NCBI RefSeq assembly: GCF_000425145.1
Contig: NZ_AULF01000017.1
Span: forward strand, 40,072 to 104,071
From: Pedobacter glucosidilyticus DSM 23534
Lineage (GTDB): Bacteria > Bacteroidota > Bacteroidia > Sphingobacteriales > Sphingobacteriaceae
Direction: 5' to 3'
DNA length: 64,000 nt
Of the stretch, positions 55,226-63,267 are shown piece by piece (the first letter of the stretch is position 1; the number at the start of each line of letters is the position of its first letter). The position numbers and the translations under genes were made by a program. A model generated the notes under the pieces. That model was not told the DNA's origin. It saw only the letters and a program-made list of their open reading frames with translations, and ran no database searches.

Positions 55226-56466
55226 ATTTCAATAAAGGATTACTCCTTTTGCTGATTATCACTACCTTATCTGGAGCTTTGAGAAAATGGCTAGGCTTGC
55301 CTTCTGCTTTGAATAATATTTTTGTAGGTTTAATCTTATTGATACCTACACTACTTATTTTTATTAAGCCAGATTATAAACATGAGCAATCTTCAAAGGG
55401 AATATTTAATATTTATATATTTCTCTTAATCATTTTTGCCGTTAATCCTCTGAATCATACCCTATATCATGGTTTATTCGGAATAATGGTTCATCTTCTT
55501 TTTTTTGGCATTTTATGGGCCTATCAAAAAAACAAAGAATTCTTTTTAAGCGAAAAATTCATTTCTACTTCATTAATTTTATTTGCTATACAAATTATTA
55601 TCGGTAGTATACAGTATAGCTCTCCTGGCGATGGCTTCATCAATAGGTATGCTGTAGATGAAGAGTCTACAGCTGGTGCAGCATTAGTGGGAGATGCTGT
55701 AAGAGTTACCGGAACCTTTAGCTACATTGCTGGCTATGGCGCCTTTATATTCTTAGCTTTATTTGCTAGCTTTTATTTGATAAAAAAAGAAATTTACCCC
55801 AAGTATAATTTTCTCATCCTCATTAGCGTATTTTATGGCTCCTTATTGAGTGGATCAAGAGGTACTGTTGGTTTTGTTGGCTTAACCATTATCATGTTCT
55901 TTTTATTTGAAACAAAGTCTTTTTTTAATAGCAAAGCTATATTCAATACTTTTATCGCTGGCGTTATTTTTTTGTTTGCTAATACTCTGTTTGGAGACCC
56001 TATTGATATTTATGACCGGGTGGAAAGAAGTTATGATAATTTTATGCTAAGATTTGAGAATAGTAGTGAGGAAGGAGAGAGTCGTTTAACAGAAGATATT
56101 TATGAAGCATTTGATGGAAAATATGAATATGGTTTAACTGGAATAGGTTTAGGTTCAACTTATCAGGGTGCAAATATTTTATTTGGTCAATCACCGCAAG
56201 CTGCTAGCATCTTTTATGAAGGTGAGCTTTTCAGAACAGTTATTGAAGGAGGTTATCTACTTCTATTATTAAGATTTATATTACTATTTGTATTAATTAA
56301 AAAATTGAACTTTAGTGTCGGCTTTAAAGTCTATCTATTTTTAATTATCAGCTTGTATTGTTCAATTGTATTTAATATCTACGGTGCTATATTCTTGGCA
56401 ATGGGTTTAATCTTACTAAGCCATGCCAGAGAACCTGAAACTACAAAAATTGAACAAAACACCTAA
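55213..56466 (+). CDS. Wzy-like O-antigen polymerase (possibly the exosortase-associated type)
   Basis: 417 residues from a TTG start. About ten membrane helices, a large extracytoplasmic loop (about 250-340: DRVERSYDNFMLRFENSS, GIGLGSTYQGANI) and the O-antigen-ligase-type segment LLSGSRGTVGFVGLTII. These are features of Wzy polymerases, which join repeat units at the periplasmic face. Bacteroidota with exosortase Y often carry an associated Wzy-like protein, and this gene lies in the same locus as a probable exosortase. Overlaps the next gene by 44 bases. Confidence 0.85.
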   Translation: MFKLDFNKGLLLLLIITTLSGALRKWLGLPSALNNIFVGLILLIPTLLIFIKPDYKHEQSSKGIFNIYIFLLIIFAVNPLNHTLYHGLFGIMVHLLFFGILWAYQKNKEFFLSEKFISTSLILFAIQIIIGSIQYSSPGDGFINRYAVDEESTAGAALVGDAVRVTGTFSYIAGYGAFIFLALFASFYLIKKEIYPKYNFLILISVFYGSLLSGSRGTVGFVGLTIIMFFLFETKSFFNSKAIFNTFIAGVIFLFANTLFGDPIDIYDRVERSYDNFMLRFENSSEEGESRLTEDIYEAFDGKYEYGLTGIGLGSTYQGANILFGQSPQAASIFYEGELFRTVIEGGYLLLLLRFILLFVLIKKLNFSVGFKVYLFLIISLYCSIVFNIYGAIFLAMGLILLSHAREPETTKIEQNT

Positions 56467-57652
56467 ACATATCATCTTCATCCATCCTGGTGTTCAACAC
56501 ACTTACAGAACGGCCAATGCTTTAGCAAGATACTTCCCTGATGCTCGTATCAGTTTATATAGTTGGTTTCTACTAAAAAAAGATAGCCTCTTTTCAAATT
56601 TATCTTTCTTTAAAAAAAGGGTAAAACCCATTGTAAAAAGTGTTAAAGTTCATCACTATCCATACTTTGAGCTGCTATTGTTGTTGCATCTTAAATTGTA
56701 TCAAATTTTGGGTATTAACAAAGGGCATACCCCACGCTACCAATGGCAGGTGCTTTTTGCTTGGTTTTTATTACCTATGGTTTACAGAAAGCGTAAAAAC
56801 TGCATCTTGGTACTTACGGAAACTGCCGCCTGGCCATTAGCTAAATTTGCTAAGCGTTGGAATATTACGGTCATTATGGATTTTCCTTCTATCAGCCATG
56901 AAGCTGCTGAAGAAGCTGGAATTACAGAAAAGGCTTATGGCAAAAAAATAAAAACTTTAGAGAGGCAGTTTATAGACTATGGTATTAATTGCTCGGAATT
57001 TGCCAAAAAGACCTATTTAAATAAAACGAGTGCTGTAAAACATCAAGCCATTTGGTTAGGTACAGATTTTAAAGAATCTGTTGGGGAAGCCTCTATTAAC
57101 CACAAAAATAATTTAAACATAGCTTGTATAGCAAATACCGAAAAAAGAAAAGGTTTGGATATTTTACTTTCTGCTTTTGAAAAATTAGAACATCCTCATA
57201 AAAGACTTTACCTTATAGGGAGGATTAGTAAGACATGGGTAGAAGCGTTTACAAAACAACGAGGAATAAACCTAAAAGATGTCATTTTTACAGGGCCATT
57301 ATCGCAACAAAACTTAGCCTCTTATTTGAAACAAGAAAATATTGATTTACATATTTTACCTAGTAGGTTTGACTCTTTTGGTATGGTAGTTCCAGAAACC
57401 ATGGCTTTAGGAATACCCAACATTTTATCCCCTTATGTGGGTGCTGGAGAAATGATTCATCATCAAAAGAATGGTTATCTTATGGAGGCTTTAGATGAAA
57501 ATAGTTTATTAGCTTGCATATCACATTTTGTAGCTTTAAACGATGAAGAGCGATTAGGGCTAATCAAACAAGTTAGACAACAGGCACAAAGTATGCGCTG
57601 GGAAGATTATGACCAACGAATTTACAATTTCTTTAAACCTTTGCTTTCTTAA
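56423..57652 (+). CDS. Glycosyltransferase family 4
   Basis: 409 residues. HIIFIHPGVQHTYRTANALA opens the acceptor domain, which includes CILVLTETAAWPLAKFAKRW and IMDFPSISHEAAEEAG. The donor domain has IACIANTEKRKGLDILLSAF, VIFTGPLSQQNLASYL and SRFDSFGMVVPETMALGIP as the E-x7-E region. The 44-base overlap with the Wzy-like gene is long but the other frame is clearly coding too; an ATG further in is possible. Confidence 0.92.
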   Translation: MPENLKLQKLNKTPKHIIFIHPGVQHTYRTANALARYFPDARISLYSWFLLKKDSLFSNLSFFKKRVKPIVKSVKVHHYPYFELLLLLHLKLYQILGINKGHTPRYQWQVLFAWFLLPMVYRKRKNCILVLTETAAWPLAKFAKRWNITVIMDFPSISHEAAEEAGITEKAYGKKIKTLERQFIDYGINCSEFAKKTYLNKTSAVKHQAIWLGTDFKESVGEASINHKNNLNIACIANTEKRKGLDILLSAFEKLEHPHKRLYLIGRISKTWVEAFTKQRGINLKDVIFTGPLSQQNLASYLKQENIDLHILPSRFDSFGMVVPETMALGIPNILSPYVGAGEMIHHQKNGYLMEALDENSLLACISHFVALNDEERLGLIKQVRQQAQSMRWEDYDQRIYNFFKPLLS

Positions 57653-57655
57653 ATC

Positions 57656-58753
57656 ATGAAAATTGCTTTCATTGTTAATCATCCAACGCAGTTTGAAGTT
57701 CCTTTTTATCAATGGGTTCATCAACATGATATTGAAAACAAGCTTATCGTATTTTATTTAAAAAATCAGGATAAACTTCACTACGATAGAGAGTTAAAAA
57801 AAGAAATCAGTTGGGGCTTTGATTTATACGAGGGTTATCCCTTTTATTTTTTAGATGCAAGGCATGCCTTAACATCTTTTGAAAATTATCTAGAAAAATT
57901 AGATTTTGATTTGGTCATTATTAATGGTTATAAAAATCAATATCAGGGATTTTATGAGCTTTGCAAAAAGAAAGGAATAAAGACTGCGCTAAAGCTAGAT
58001 ACCGTTTTGTTTAATTTGAAATGGTGGCAAATTATCTTGAGACAACTCTTATTGAGACCTATCTACCATCAATACGATAAGCTATTTATTACAGGCAAAG
58101 TAAGTGAAGCTTATTTATTAAAAATGGGTGTGCCTTTGAGCAAAATACATACTTTCTCTTATTGTACAGACAACGATTTATTTGGAAGGTCTCATCCATT
58201 GAAAAATGAATTGATAGCAAAACATCAAATACAAGATAAAAAGGTAATCTTATCTGTAGCAAAGTTTATGAAAAGAGAAAGCCCTTGGGATATATTGAAA
58301 GCTTTTGCTCTACTTAACAATTCAAGATATTGCTTAATTCTTATAGGTGATGGGGAAGAAAGAGAAAAGCTTGAGAATTTCGCTAAATCATACCCTCACT
58401 TAACTATTATTTTTACTGGCTATGTTAATTATATTGAGCTTCCTGCTTATTATCAATTGAGTGACACCTTTATTCATGCAGCTCAAGATGAACCCTGGGG
58501 GGTATCAGTACAGGAAGCATTGGCAGGCGGATGTACCGTAGTTTGCTCTGATAAAGTGGGTGCAGCCAAAGATTTGATTGAACATAACCTGAATGGATTT
58601 ACTTATACTTTTGGTCATCCTGAGGAATTAAAAACTGCTATTGAAGCGTCATTCCATATAAATCCTTCTCTAAAATCACTCAAGAATAAAGAAGTGTTGG
58701 GTAAATGGAGTTATGCTACTATGTGGTCTAATATTTTAGAGAGTATTACCTAA
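57656..58753 (+). CDS. Glycosyltransferase family 4
   Basis: 365 residues. KIAFIVNHPTQFEVPFYQWV start, LVIINGYKNQYQGFYELC, then SVAKFMKRESPWDILKAFAL, LILIGDGEEREKLENFA and DEPWGVSVQEALAGG. The E-x7-E is present. It has no membrane segment. It lies three bases after its neighbour and six before the repeat-invaded glycosyltransferase. Confidence 0.93.
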   Translation: MKIAFIVNHPTQFEVPFYQWVHQHDIENKLIVFYLKNQDKLHYDRELKKEISWGFDLYEGYPFYFLDARHALTSFENYLEKLDFDLVIINGYKNQYQGFYELCKKKGIKTALKLDTVLFNLKWWQIILRQLLLRPIYHQYDKLFITGKVSEAYLLKMGVPLSKIHTFSYCTDNDLFGRSHPLKNELIAKHQIQDKKVILSVAKFMKRESPWDILKAFALLNNSRYCLILIGDGEEREKLENFAKSYPHLTIIFTGYVNYIELPAYYQLSDTFIHAAQDEPWGVSVQEALAGGCTVVCSDKVGAAKDLIEHNLNGFTYTFGHPEELKTAIEASFHINPSLKSLKNKEVLGKWSYATMWSNILESIT

Positions 58754-58759
58754 TCATCC

Positions 58760-60382
58760 ATGAAAATCCTCCATATTACAGCATCCTATAAACCAGCATA
58801 CGTTTACGGTGGACCGGTGATGTCTGTAGCGAAGTTGTGTGAGGAAGTTCAGGCTGAAAGCGAAAGGCTGAAAGCGGAAAGCGAAAGGCTGAAGGCTGAA
58901 AGCCGGAGAGAAGATGTTGGGAATCAGAAGACCGGGGACGGAAGACCGCGGGATAATCGTGGTATAGATGTAAATTTGATGACTATAAGTCCGAAGACCG
59001 AAGACCGCAGTCTGACGACTCATAACTCAGAGCACACCACTGACAACTTGCAACCGAGAACTATAAGTCCGAAGACCGCGGATCGCAGTCTGGCAACTGA
59101 TAACTCAGAACTCACCACTGACAACTTGCAACCGAGAACTATAAGTCCGAAGACCGCGGACCGTGGACTGGGGAGTGATAGCGAAACGTTTTTAGAAAAT
59201 GAGGGCTTCGACTCTGCTCAGCCGGACAAAATGATAGTTTCTGTATATACTACTTTAGCTAATGGGAAAGAGGAACTACCCTACCAGAATGGGGAAACTA
59301 AAATGGTAGATGGTGTTGAGGTTACCTATTTTAAACGCATCACCAAAGATCATAGTCACCTCTCTCCTGCCCTTTTATGGCATTTATGGAAAACTGTTAA
59401 GCAATTTGATGTGGTGCATATTCATGCCTGGTGGAATTTGGTTAGCATGCCTGCTTGCTTGATTGCTTTATGTAGAGGCGTGAAGGTAGTTTTAAGCCCA
59501 AGAGGCACCCTCAGCTTATACTCTTTTGAAAAAGATAAAAGTTTATTGAAAAAGGTATTTCATCAATTATTGGGGAAACATTTGTTAAATGCCTGTTATT
59601 TTCATACCACCAGCGCTAAAGAAGCCATAGATACGCAAGCTTTATTAAAACCCAAGACTATTTTTAATATTCCAAATTTTGTGAACCTCCCCTGGGAGAA
59701 AAGCTTCATTAAAAAGGAAAAAAATGACGGCGTTCTAAAATTGATATTCTTATCTCGTATCGAAGAAAAAAAAGGGCTTGAGCTGTTGTTTAAAGTTTTG
59801 AAAACGCTAGATTTTGCCTGGGAATTAAGTATTGTTGGAGAAGGTGAAGTGGGATATGTGGAAAGGTTGAAGTTGGAAGGAGACGGAGGGCCAAAGACTG
59901 GAGACCGAGGACCAAAGACCGAAGACCGAGGTCCGAGGTCCGAAGACGGAAGACTGGGTGGAGAGCGGCAGGAAATTGTGAGTGAAGACGGAATTCGTGG
60001 GAAGGAATTGACTAAGCGTATCCATTGGTTAGGGCCTGTGTATGGGGATGAGAAATTTGATTTAATGGCAGCGCATGATGTTTTCATTTTGCCTTCTTAT
60101 GATGAGAACTTCGCCAATGTGGTGATTGAAAGTTTATATACGGGAACACCTGTGGCGATTACAGAAAATGTGGGCTTAAGTGATTATGTCAAAGAAAAAA
60201 ACTTAGGATGGGTTTGTAAGAGAGAAGCTGCTGATTTAAAGACCAGCTTACAAAAAGCTTATCAAGATATCTTAAACAAAAAAATGCAGCCTGAAAGATT
60301 GCAATACACCATTAGAAACGACTTTAAAGAAAGAAATATCTTGAAACATTATCAGGCGATGTATATGGATTTATCTATTTAA
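58760..60382 (+). CDS. Glycosyltransferase family 4 carrying two in-frame repeat insertions
   Basis: 540 residues, about 170 more than its relatives. The core is a normal GT4 enzyme: KILHITASYKPAYVYGGPVM, VVHIHAWWNLVSMPACLI, LSPRGTLSLYSFEKD, LIFLSRIEEKKGLELLF, and PSYDENFANVVIESLYTG. Insertion 1 (residues about 31-157) sits between the first Rossmann helix and the second strand; it holds ERLKAES repeats, three 26-residue TISPKT(A/E)DR units and GFDSAQPDK, the translation of the TTCGACTCTGCTCAG repeat. Insertion 2 (about 373-415) has GPKTGDRGPKTEDRGP units in a surface turn before RIHWLG. Both keep the frame and all catalytic motifs remain, so activity is plausible. Confidence 0.9.
   Translation: MKILHITASYKPAYVYGGPVMSVAKLCEEVQAESERLKAESERLKAESRREDVGNQKTGDGRPRDNRGIDVNLMTISPKTEDRSLTTHNSEHTTDNLQPRTISPKTADRSLATDNSELTTDNLQPRTISPKTADRGLGSDSETFLENEGFDSAQPDKMIVSVYTTLANGKEELPYQNGETKMVDGVEVTYFKRITKDHSHLSPALLWHLWKTVKQFDVVHIHAWWNLVSMPACLIALCRGVKVVLSPRGTLSLYSFEKDKSLLKKVFHQLLGKHLLNACYFHTTSAKEAIDTQALLKPKTIFNIPNFVNLPWEKSFIKKEKNDGVLKLIFLSRIEEKKGLELLFKVLKTLDFAWELSIVGEGEVGYVERLKLEGDGGPKTGDRGPKTEDRGPRSEDGRLGGERQEIVSEDGIRGKELTKRIHWLGPVYGDEKFDLMAAHDVFILPSYDENFANVVIESLYTGTPVAITENVGLSDYVKEKNLGWVCKREAADLKTSLQKAYQDILNKKMQPERLQYTIRNDFKERNILKHYQAMYMDLSI
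58850..59230. repeat. In-frame repeat insertion 1 inside the glycosyltransferase gene
   Basis: AGGCTGAAAGCGAAAGGCTG words (about 58850-58905), GAAGACCG words, and a tandem of ACTATAAGTCCGAAGACCG units starting at 58982, 59060 and 59138, exactly 78 bases (26 codons) apart; the third is partial. It ends with GGGCTTCGACTCTGCTCAGC (about 59205), a form of the genome-wide TTCGACTCCGCTCAG repeat. Confidence 0.9.
59876..60004. repeat. In-frame repeat insertion 2 inside the glycosyltransferase gene
   Basis: About 130 bases of GGACCAAAGACCGAAGACCG and GAGGTCCGAAGACGG words, the same GAAGACCG lexicon as insertion 1, placed between LKLEG and KELTKRIHWLG of the donor domain. The length keeps the reading frame. 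Confidence 0.85.
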
Positions 60383-60400
60383 ATACTGAAATTAAGAATT

Positions 60401-60408
60401 TATTTTTG
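60401..60408 (+). promoter_or_regulatory. -7 box of the zeta-like kinase module
   Basis: TATTTTTG matches TAnnTTTG and lies 23 bases before the ATG at 60432, giving this two-gene insert its own promoter within the exopolysaccharide operon. Confidence 0.5.
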
Positions 60409-60431
60409 TATTTTTAAAAATAATTTCGACC

Positions 60432-60686
60432 ATGAATAGCATCATTTCATTAGTAAAAATTGGTAATCAAGCGGTAAGAAAGCATAGAGAGCAGAAACTC
60501 AATTCTGGCAAACCATTTATGATTAATTCCCCAGAACTTCCAGATAAACAATCCTATTTAGAATATCCAAACCATAGTATCAAATTAGTTTCTCTTTCTT
60601 CAGATGGTAAAACTTTAAAGGTGATTAAAGAGCTTTCACTTCATGAGGCTGAAACATTAAGGAAAAAATTAGGCTTAAGCATTTAA
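60432..60686 (+). CDS. Small protein upstream of a zeta-like kinase, possible antitoxin
   Basis: 84 residues, unrecognised. NSIISLVKIGNQAVRKHREQ at the start, PFMINSPELPDKQSY in the middle and a helical end (LSLHEAETLRKKLGL). It overlaps the kinase start (TAATG), a typical antitoxin-toxin arrangement. Zeta-like kinases in Bacteroidota are often paired with small proteins of this size. Assignment rests on position. Confidence 0.6.
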   Translation: MNSIISLVKIGNQAVRKHREQKLNSGKPFMINSPELPDKQSYLEYPNHSIKLVSLSSDGKTLKVIKELSLHEAETLRKKLGLSI

Positions 60687-61315
60687 TGCCCCATCTTTAC
60701 ATCATTACAGGATCTAATGGAGCAGGTAAATCTACCGTCGGTCCTGCATATTTACCAAAAGAAATTACAGATCATCATATTATATTTGACGGAGATTTAA
60801 TATTCACACAAAAGCTAAAAGAACTATTCCCAAAATTTACTAAATCTCCGAAAGAAGCTCGAAATATTGCTAGAGATTTTGTTATAAATTCATTTGATGA
60901 TGCCATTTAAAAAGCCATTACCCATAAAACCGACTTCGTTTATGAAGGGCACTTTACAAATGATGCTACTTGGGATATTCCTAAACGTTTTAAAAATGAA
61001 GGTTATCAAATACACATGATTTTTCTTGGCTTAAAAAATCAAAATCTTTCACAACTTAGAGTGACAGACAGAGTTTCTGAAGGAGGTCATTATGTGAATA
61101 AAAGTACGATTGATGCTAATTTTACAGGAAATCTAGAAAAGTTAGATAAGTACTTTTCTCTTATGGATGAGCTTATTATTATAGATAGTTCTGAAATAGA
61201 TCATAAACTTTTATTATCTCTTCAATATCATAAAATCACTTATGCTGTCAATAAAGAAGAATTACCTCTCTGGTTTATACAATATTTACCTCAAATAACT
61301 TCGCTACTTAAGTAA
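60686..61315 (+). pseudogene. Zeta-toxin-like P-loop kinase interrupted by one stop codon
   Basis: The full frame would give 209 residues. It opens with LYIITGSNGAGKSTVGPAYL (Walker A G9-T17), then IIFDGDLIFTQKL, and after the interruption FVYEGHFTND, IHMIFLGLKNQNL, RVTDRVSEGGHYV and YFSLMDELIIIDSS. These are features of zeta-type/UDP-sugar kinase-like ATPases of the Bacteroidota. Codon 75 is TAA (60908-60910, DDAI-stop-KAITHK) and the frame continues perfectly on both sides, so a single substitution, perhaps from CAA or GAA, inactivated it. A sequencing error or rare read-through are alternatives. Confidence 0.85.
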
Positions 61316-61318
61316 ATT

Positions 61319-62176
61319 ATGCTTGATTATCCAGTTCCTATCAGTATCATCATCTTAACCTTTAACGAGGAAAAGAATATTAAAGCTTGTATGGAGAGCG
61401 CTTTGAACTTTGCAGAGGAAATATTTGTTGTGGATTCTGGTTCTACCGATGCTACTTTGTCTATCTTAGAAAATTATCCTGTACAGGTTGTTCAGCATCC
61501 TTTTGAAAATTATAGTCAACAACGAAACTGGGCCATTCAGCACTTACCTATTAAAACCCAATGGGTTTTGAATATGGATGCGGACCATCGGTTAACAGAA
61601 GAATTTAGAACAGAGGTTAGCGCTTTATTTAGCAAGCCTATTGCCGATGATATCCATGGTTTTTTGGCGAGTAGGAAAACCATTTTCATGAACAAATGGA
61701 TTAAATATGGCGGACACTACCCTACCTATCATGCAGTGCTGTTTAGGAAGGATAAGGGTTTATGTGAAGAAAAACTCTACGACCAACATTTTAAAGTGGA
61801 AGGTAAAACGCAAAAGCTTAAAGGGGATATCATTGATTTAATTACCGAATCTCTAAGTACTTTTACTTTAAGACACGATAAATGGTCTAATTTAGAAGCT
61901 TTTGAACAGTTTCATCCGCCACAGCATGGTGCTGTTATTAAAGGCTCTTTACAACATGATAATCCTATAGCAAGAAGAAGGTACATGAAAAATTTATATG
62001 AGCGCTTCCCATTATTTGTAAGGCCTTTCGTATATTTCTTTATCAGGTATTTTTTAAGGTTAGGTTTTTTGGATGGCAAAGAGGGCTTGATATTTCATTT
62101 TTTACAATGTTTTTGGTTTAGATTTTTGATTGATGCTAAAATCTATGAGCTTAAGAAACAACAAGATGGACATTAA
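61319..62176 (+). CDS. Glycosyltransferase family 2 (WaaE/KdtX-like)
   Basis: 285 residues. ISIIILTFNEEKNIKACMES, FVVDSGSTDATLSIL, YSQQRNWAI and VLNMDADHRLTEEF are the motifs of the WaaE-like GT2 branch. The C-terminal half has MNKWIKYGGHYPTYHAVLF, a HDKWSNLEAF segment, and membrane-associated helices (FVRPFVYFFIRYFLRLGFLD, GLIFHFLQCFWFRFL). Such enzymes act near lipid-linked acceptors at the inner membrane. It overlaps the exosortase gene by 11 bases. Confidence 0.92.
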   Translation: MLDYPVPISIIILTFNEEKNIKACMESALNFAEEIFVVDSGSTDATLSILENYPVQVVQHPFENYSQQRNWAIQHLPIKTQWVLNMDADHRLTEEFRTEVSALFSKPIADDIHGFLASRKTIFMNKWIKYGGHYPTYHAVLFRKDKGLCEEKLYDQHFKVEGKTQKLKGDIIDLITESLSTFTLRHDKWSNLEAFEQFHPPQHGAVIKGSLQHDNPIARRRYMKNLYERFPLFVRPFVYFFIRYFLRLGFLDGKEGLIFHFLQCFWFRFLIDAKIYELKKQQDGH

Positions 62177-62735
62177 TCAAAAACTAGTAAAATTTGTATG
62201 GAGTCTGCTGCTGCTTTATTTTGCTTTAGACTATTTTTTCGAGTTTTGGATAGGTATCTGCGCTCCGGGAGGTTTATATTGGGCTTTTGCTGATCAGCAT
62301 CTAAACTTTATTGCCTGGTATAGGTATTTTTTGATCTCAGGCTCGCAAGTGATTGCTTCCCTATGGGGTATTAAAAGTATTAGTAATGCTACTGCGATGC
62401 TCTTGATTGGGTATGGTGGGGTTAAAATTGTTTATAGCTGTTTGGGTTATGGTATCATCAGTTTATTGATTGCTTTTGGTATTGCAGTGCCTGATAAGCG
62501 CATCAAAAACAGGATACTGTTTATCCTGAGTAGTATTTTGCTATTTTCCTTGTTTAATATGTTGAGGTTATTTGTAGTAGCTTTTTACGCTAAGAAAGTT
62601 GCTGGTATGCAGATAGACCATCACGATGTTTTCAACTGGATATGCTATATCATTATTTTTATAGGGATGTATTTTTGGATGAACACCAAGAATGTCCATA
62701 ACAGTAAAGCACATGTTGGAGAAAGTACAACTTAG
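62166..62735 (+). CDS. xrtY: Exosortase family membrane protease/transpeptidase (probable XrtY)
   Basis: 189 residues from the ATG at 62166. Mostly membrane helices, with the three conserved exosortase residues placed as expected at the ends of helices: Cys92 in VYSCLGYG, Arg134 in LFNMLRLFV and His152 or His153 in DHHDVFN. Exosortases cut C-terminal sorting signals at the membrane. The only visible target here is the PID-CTERM protein at 18627-18872; in the Bacteroidota PID-CTERM is, as far as I know, paired with exosortase Y. A further start lies in-frame at 62130 but would lie inside the GT2 gene. Overlaps the next gene by 23 bases. Confidence 0.8.
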   Translation: MDINQKLVKFVWSLLLLYFALDYFFEFWIGICAPGGLYWAFADQHLNFIAWYRYFLISGSQVIASLWGIKSISNATAMLLIGYGGVKIVYSCLGYGIISLLIAFGIAVPDKRIKNRILFILSSILLFSLFNMLRLFVVAFYAKKVAGMQIDHHDVFNWICYIIIFIGMYFWMNTKNVHNSKAHVGESTT

Positions 62736-63267
62736 AAAAAAATTTGATACAGGTAAGTTTGACCATGGAGCTTCTCTGCTTAAACAAGTCCTTTGGTATT
62801 TTTGTAGTTCCTTGTTTTTTAGATCGGGTCTTATCCCTTTTAGTGTTGTTTTAGTGGCTTTATTAAGACTTTTTGGAGCTAAAATAGGAAAAGATGTTCG
62901 TATTAAACCTTATATCCATATTAAGTTCCCTTGGAAATTAACTTTAGGAAACCATTCTTGGTTGGCCGAATGCTTTATTGAAAACTTGGATGATGTGTAT
63001 ATTGGAGCGAATTGTTGCGTTTCTCAAGGCGCTATGTTGATGACTGGTAATCATGATTATAAAAGCAAAAATTTTGATTTACTGACCCAGCCTATCATCC
63101 TAGAAGATGGTGTATGGATTGGTGCCAGAGCTATAGTTTGCCCCGGTGTTACCTGTAAAAGTCATGCCGTTTTGAGTATGGCTTCTGTAGCGCATCACGA
63201 TTTAGAAGCTTATAGCATTTATCAGGGTGCCCCGGCTGTGAAGGTAAGGGAAAGGGTGGTGGGTTAG
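62713..63267 (+). CDS. WcaF-like colanic-acid-type acetyltransferase
   Basis: Last gene of the locus. From the ATG at 62713 it has 184 residues (another in-frame ATG is at 62692). FDHGASLLKQVLWYFCSSLF at the start is the WcaF signature, followed by left-handed beta-helix turns (IGKDVRIKPYIHIKFPWKL, YIGANCCVSQGAMLMTGNHD, VWIGARAIVCPGVTCKSHAV) with the catalytic histidine in TGNHDY. The C-terminus YQGAPAVKVRERVVG ends where a TTAG array begins (GGTTAGTTTGTTAG). It would O-acetylate the exopolysaccharide. Confidence 0.93.
   Translation: MLEKVQLRKKFDTGKFDHGASLLKQVLWYFCSSLFFRSGLIPFSVVLVALLRLFGAKIGKDVRIKPYIHIKFPWKLTLGNHSWLAECFIENLDDVYIGANCCVSQGAMLMTGNHDYKSKNFDLLTQPIILEDGVWIGARAIVCPGVTCKSHAVLSMASVAHHDLEAYSIYQGAPAVKVRERVVG

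Noticed and set aside
59602..60087. Minus-strand frame opposite the repeat-invaded glycosyltransferase
   Set aside because: Its coding look comes from repeat words such as GPRSSVFGPRS read in reverse; the plus strand encodes a well-conserved GT4 core.
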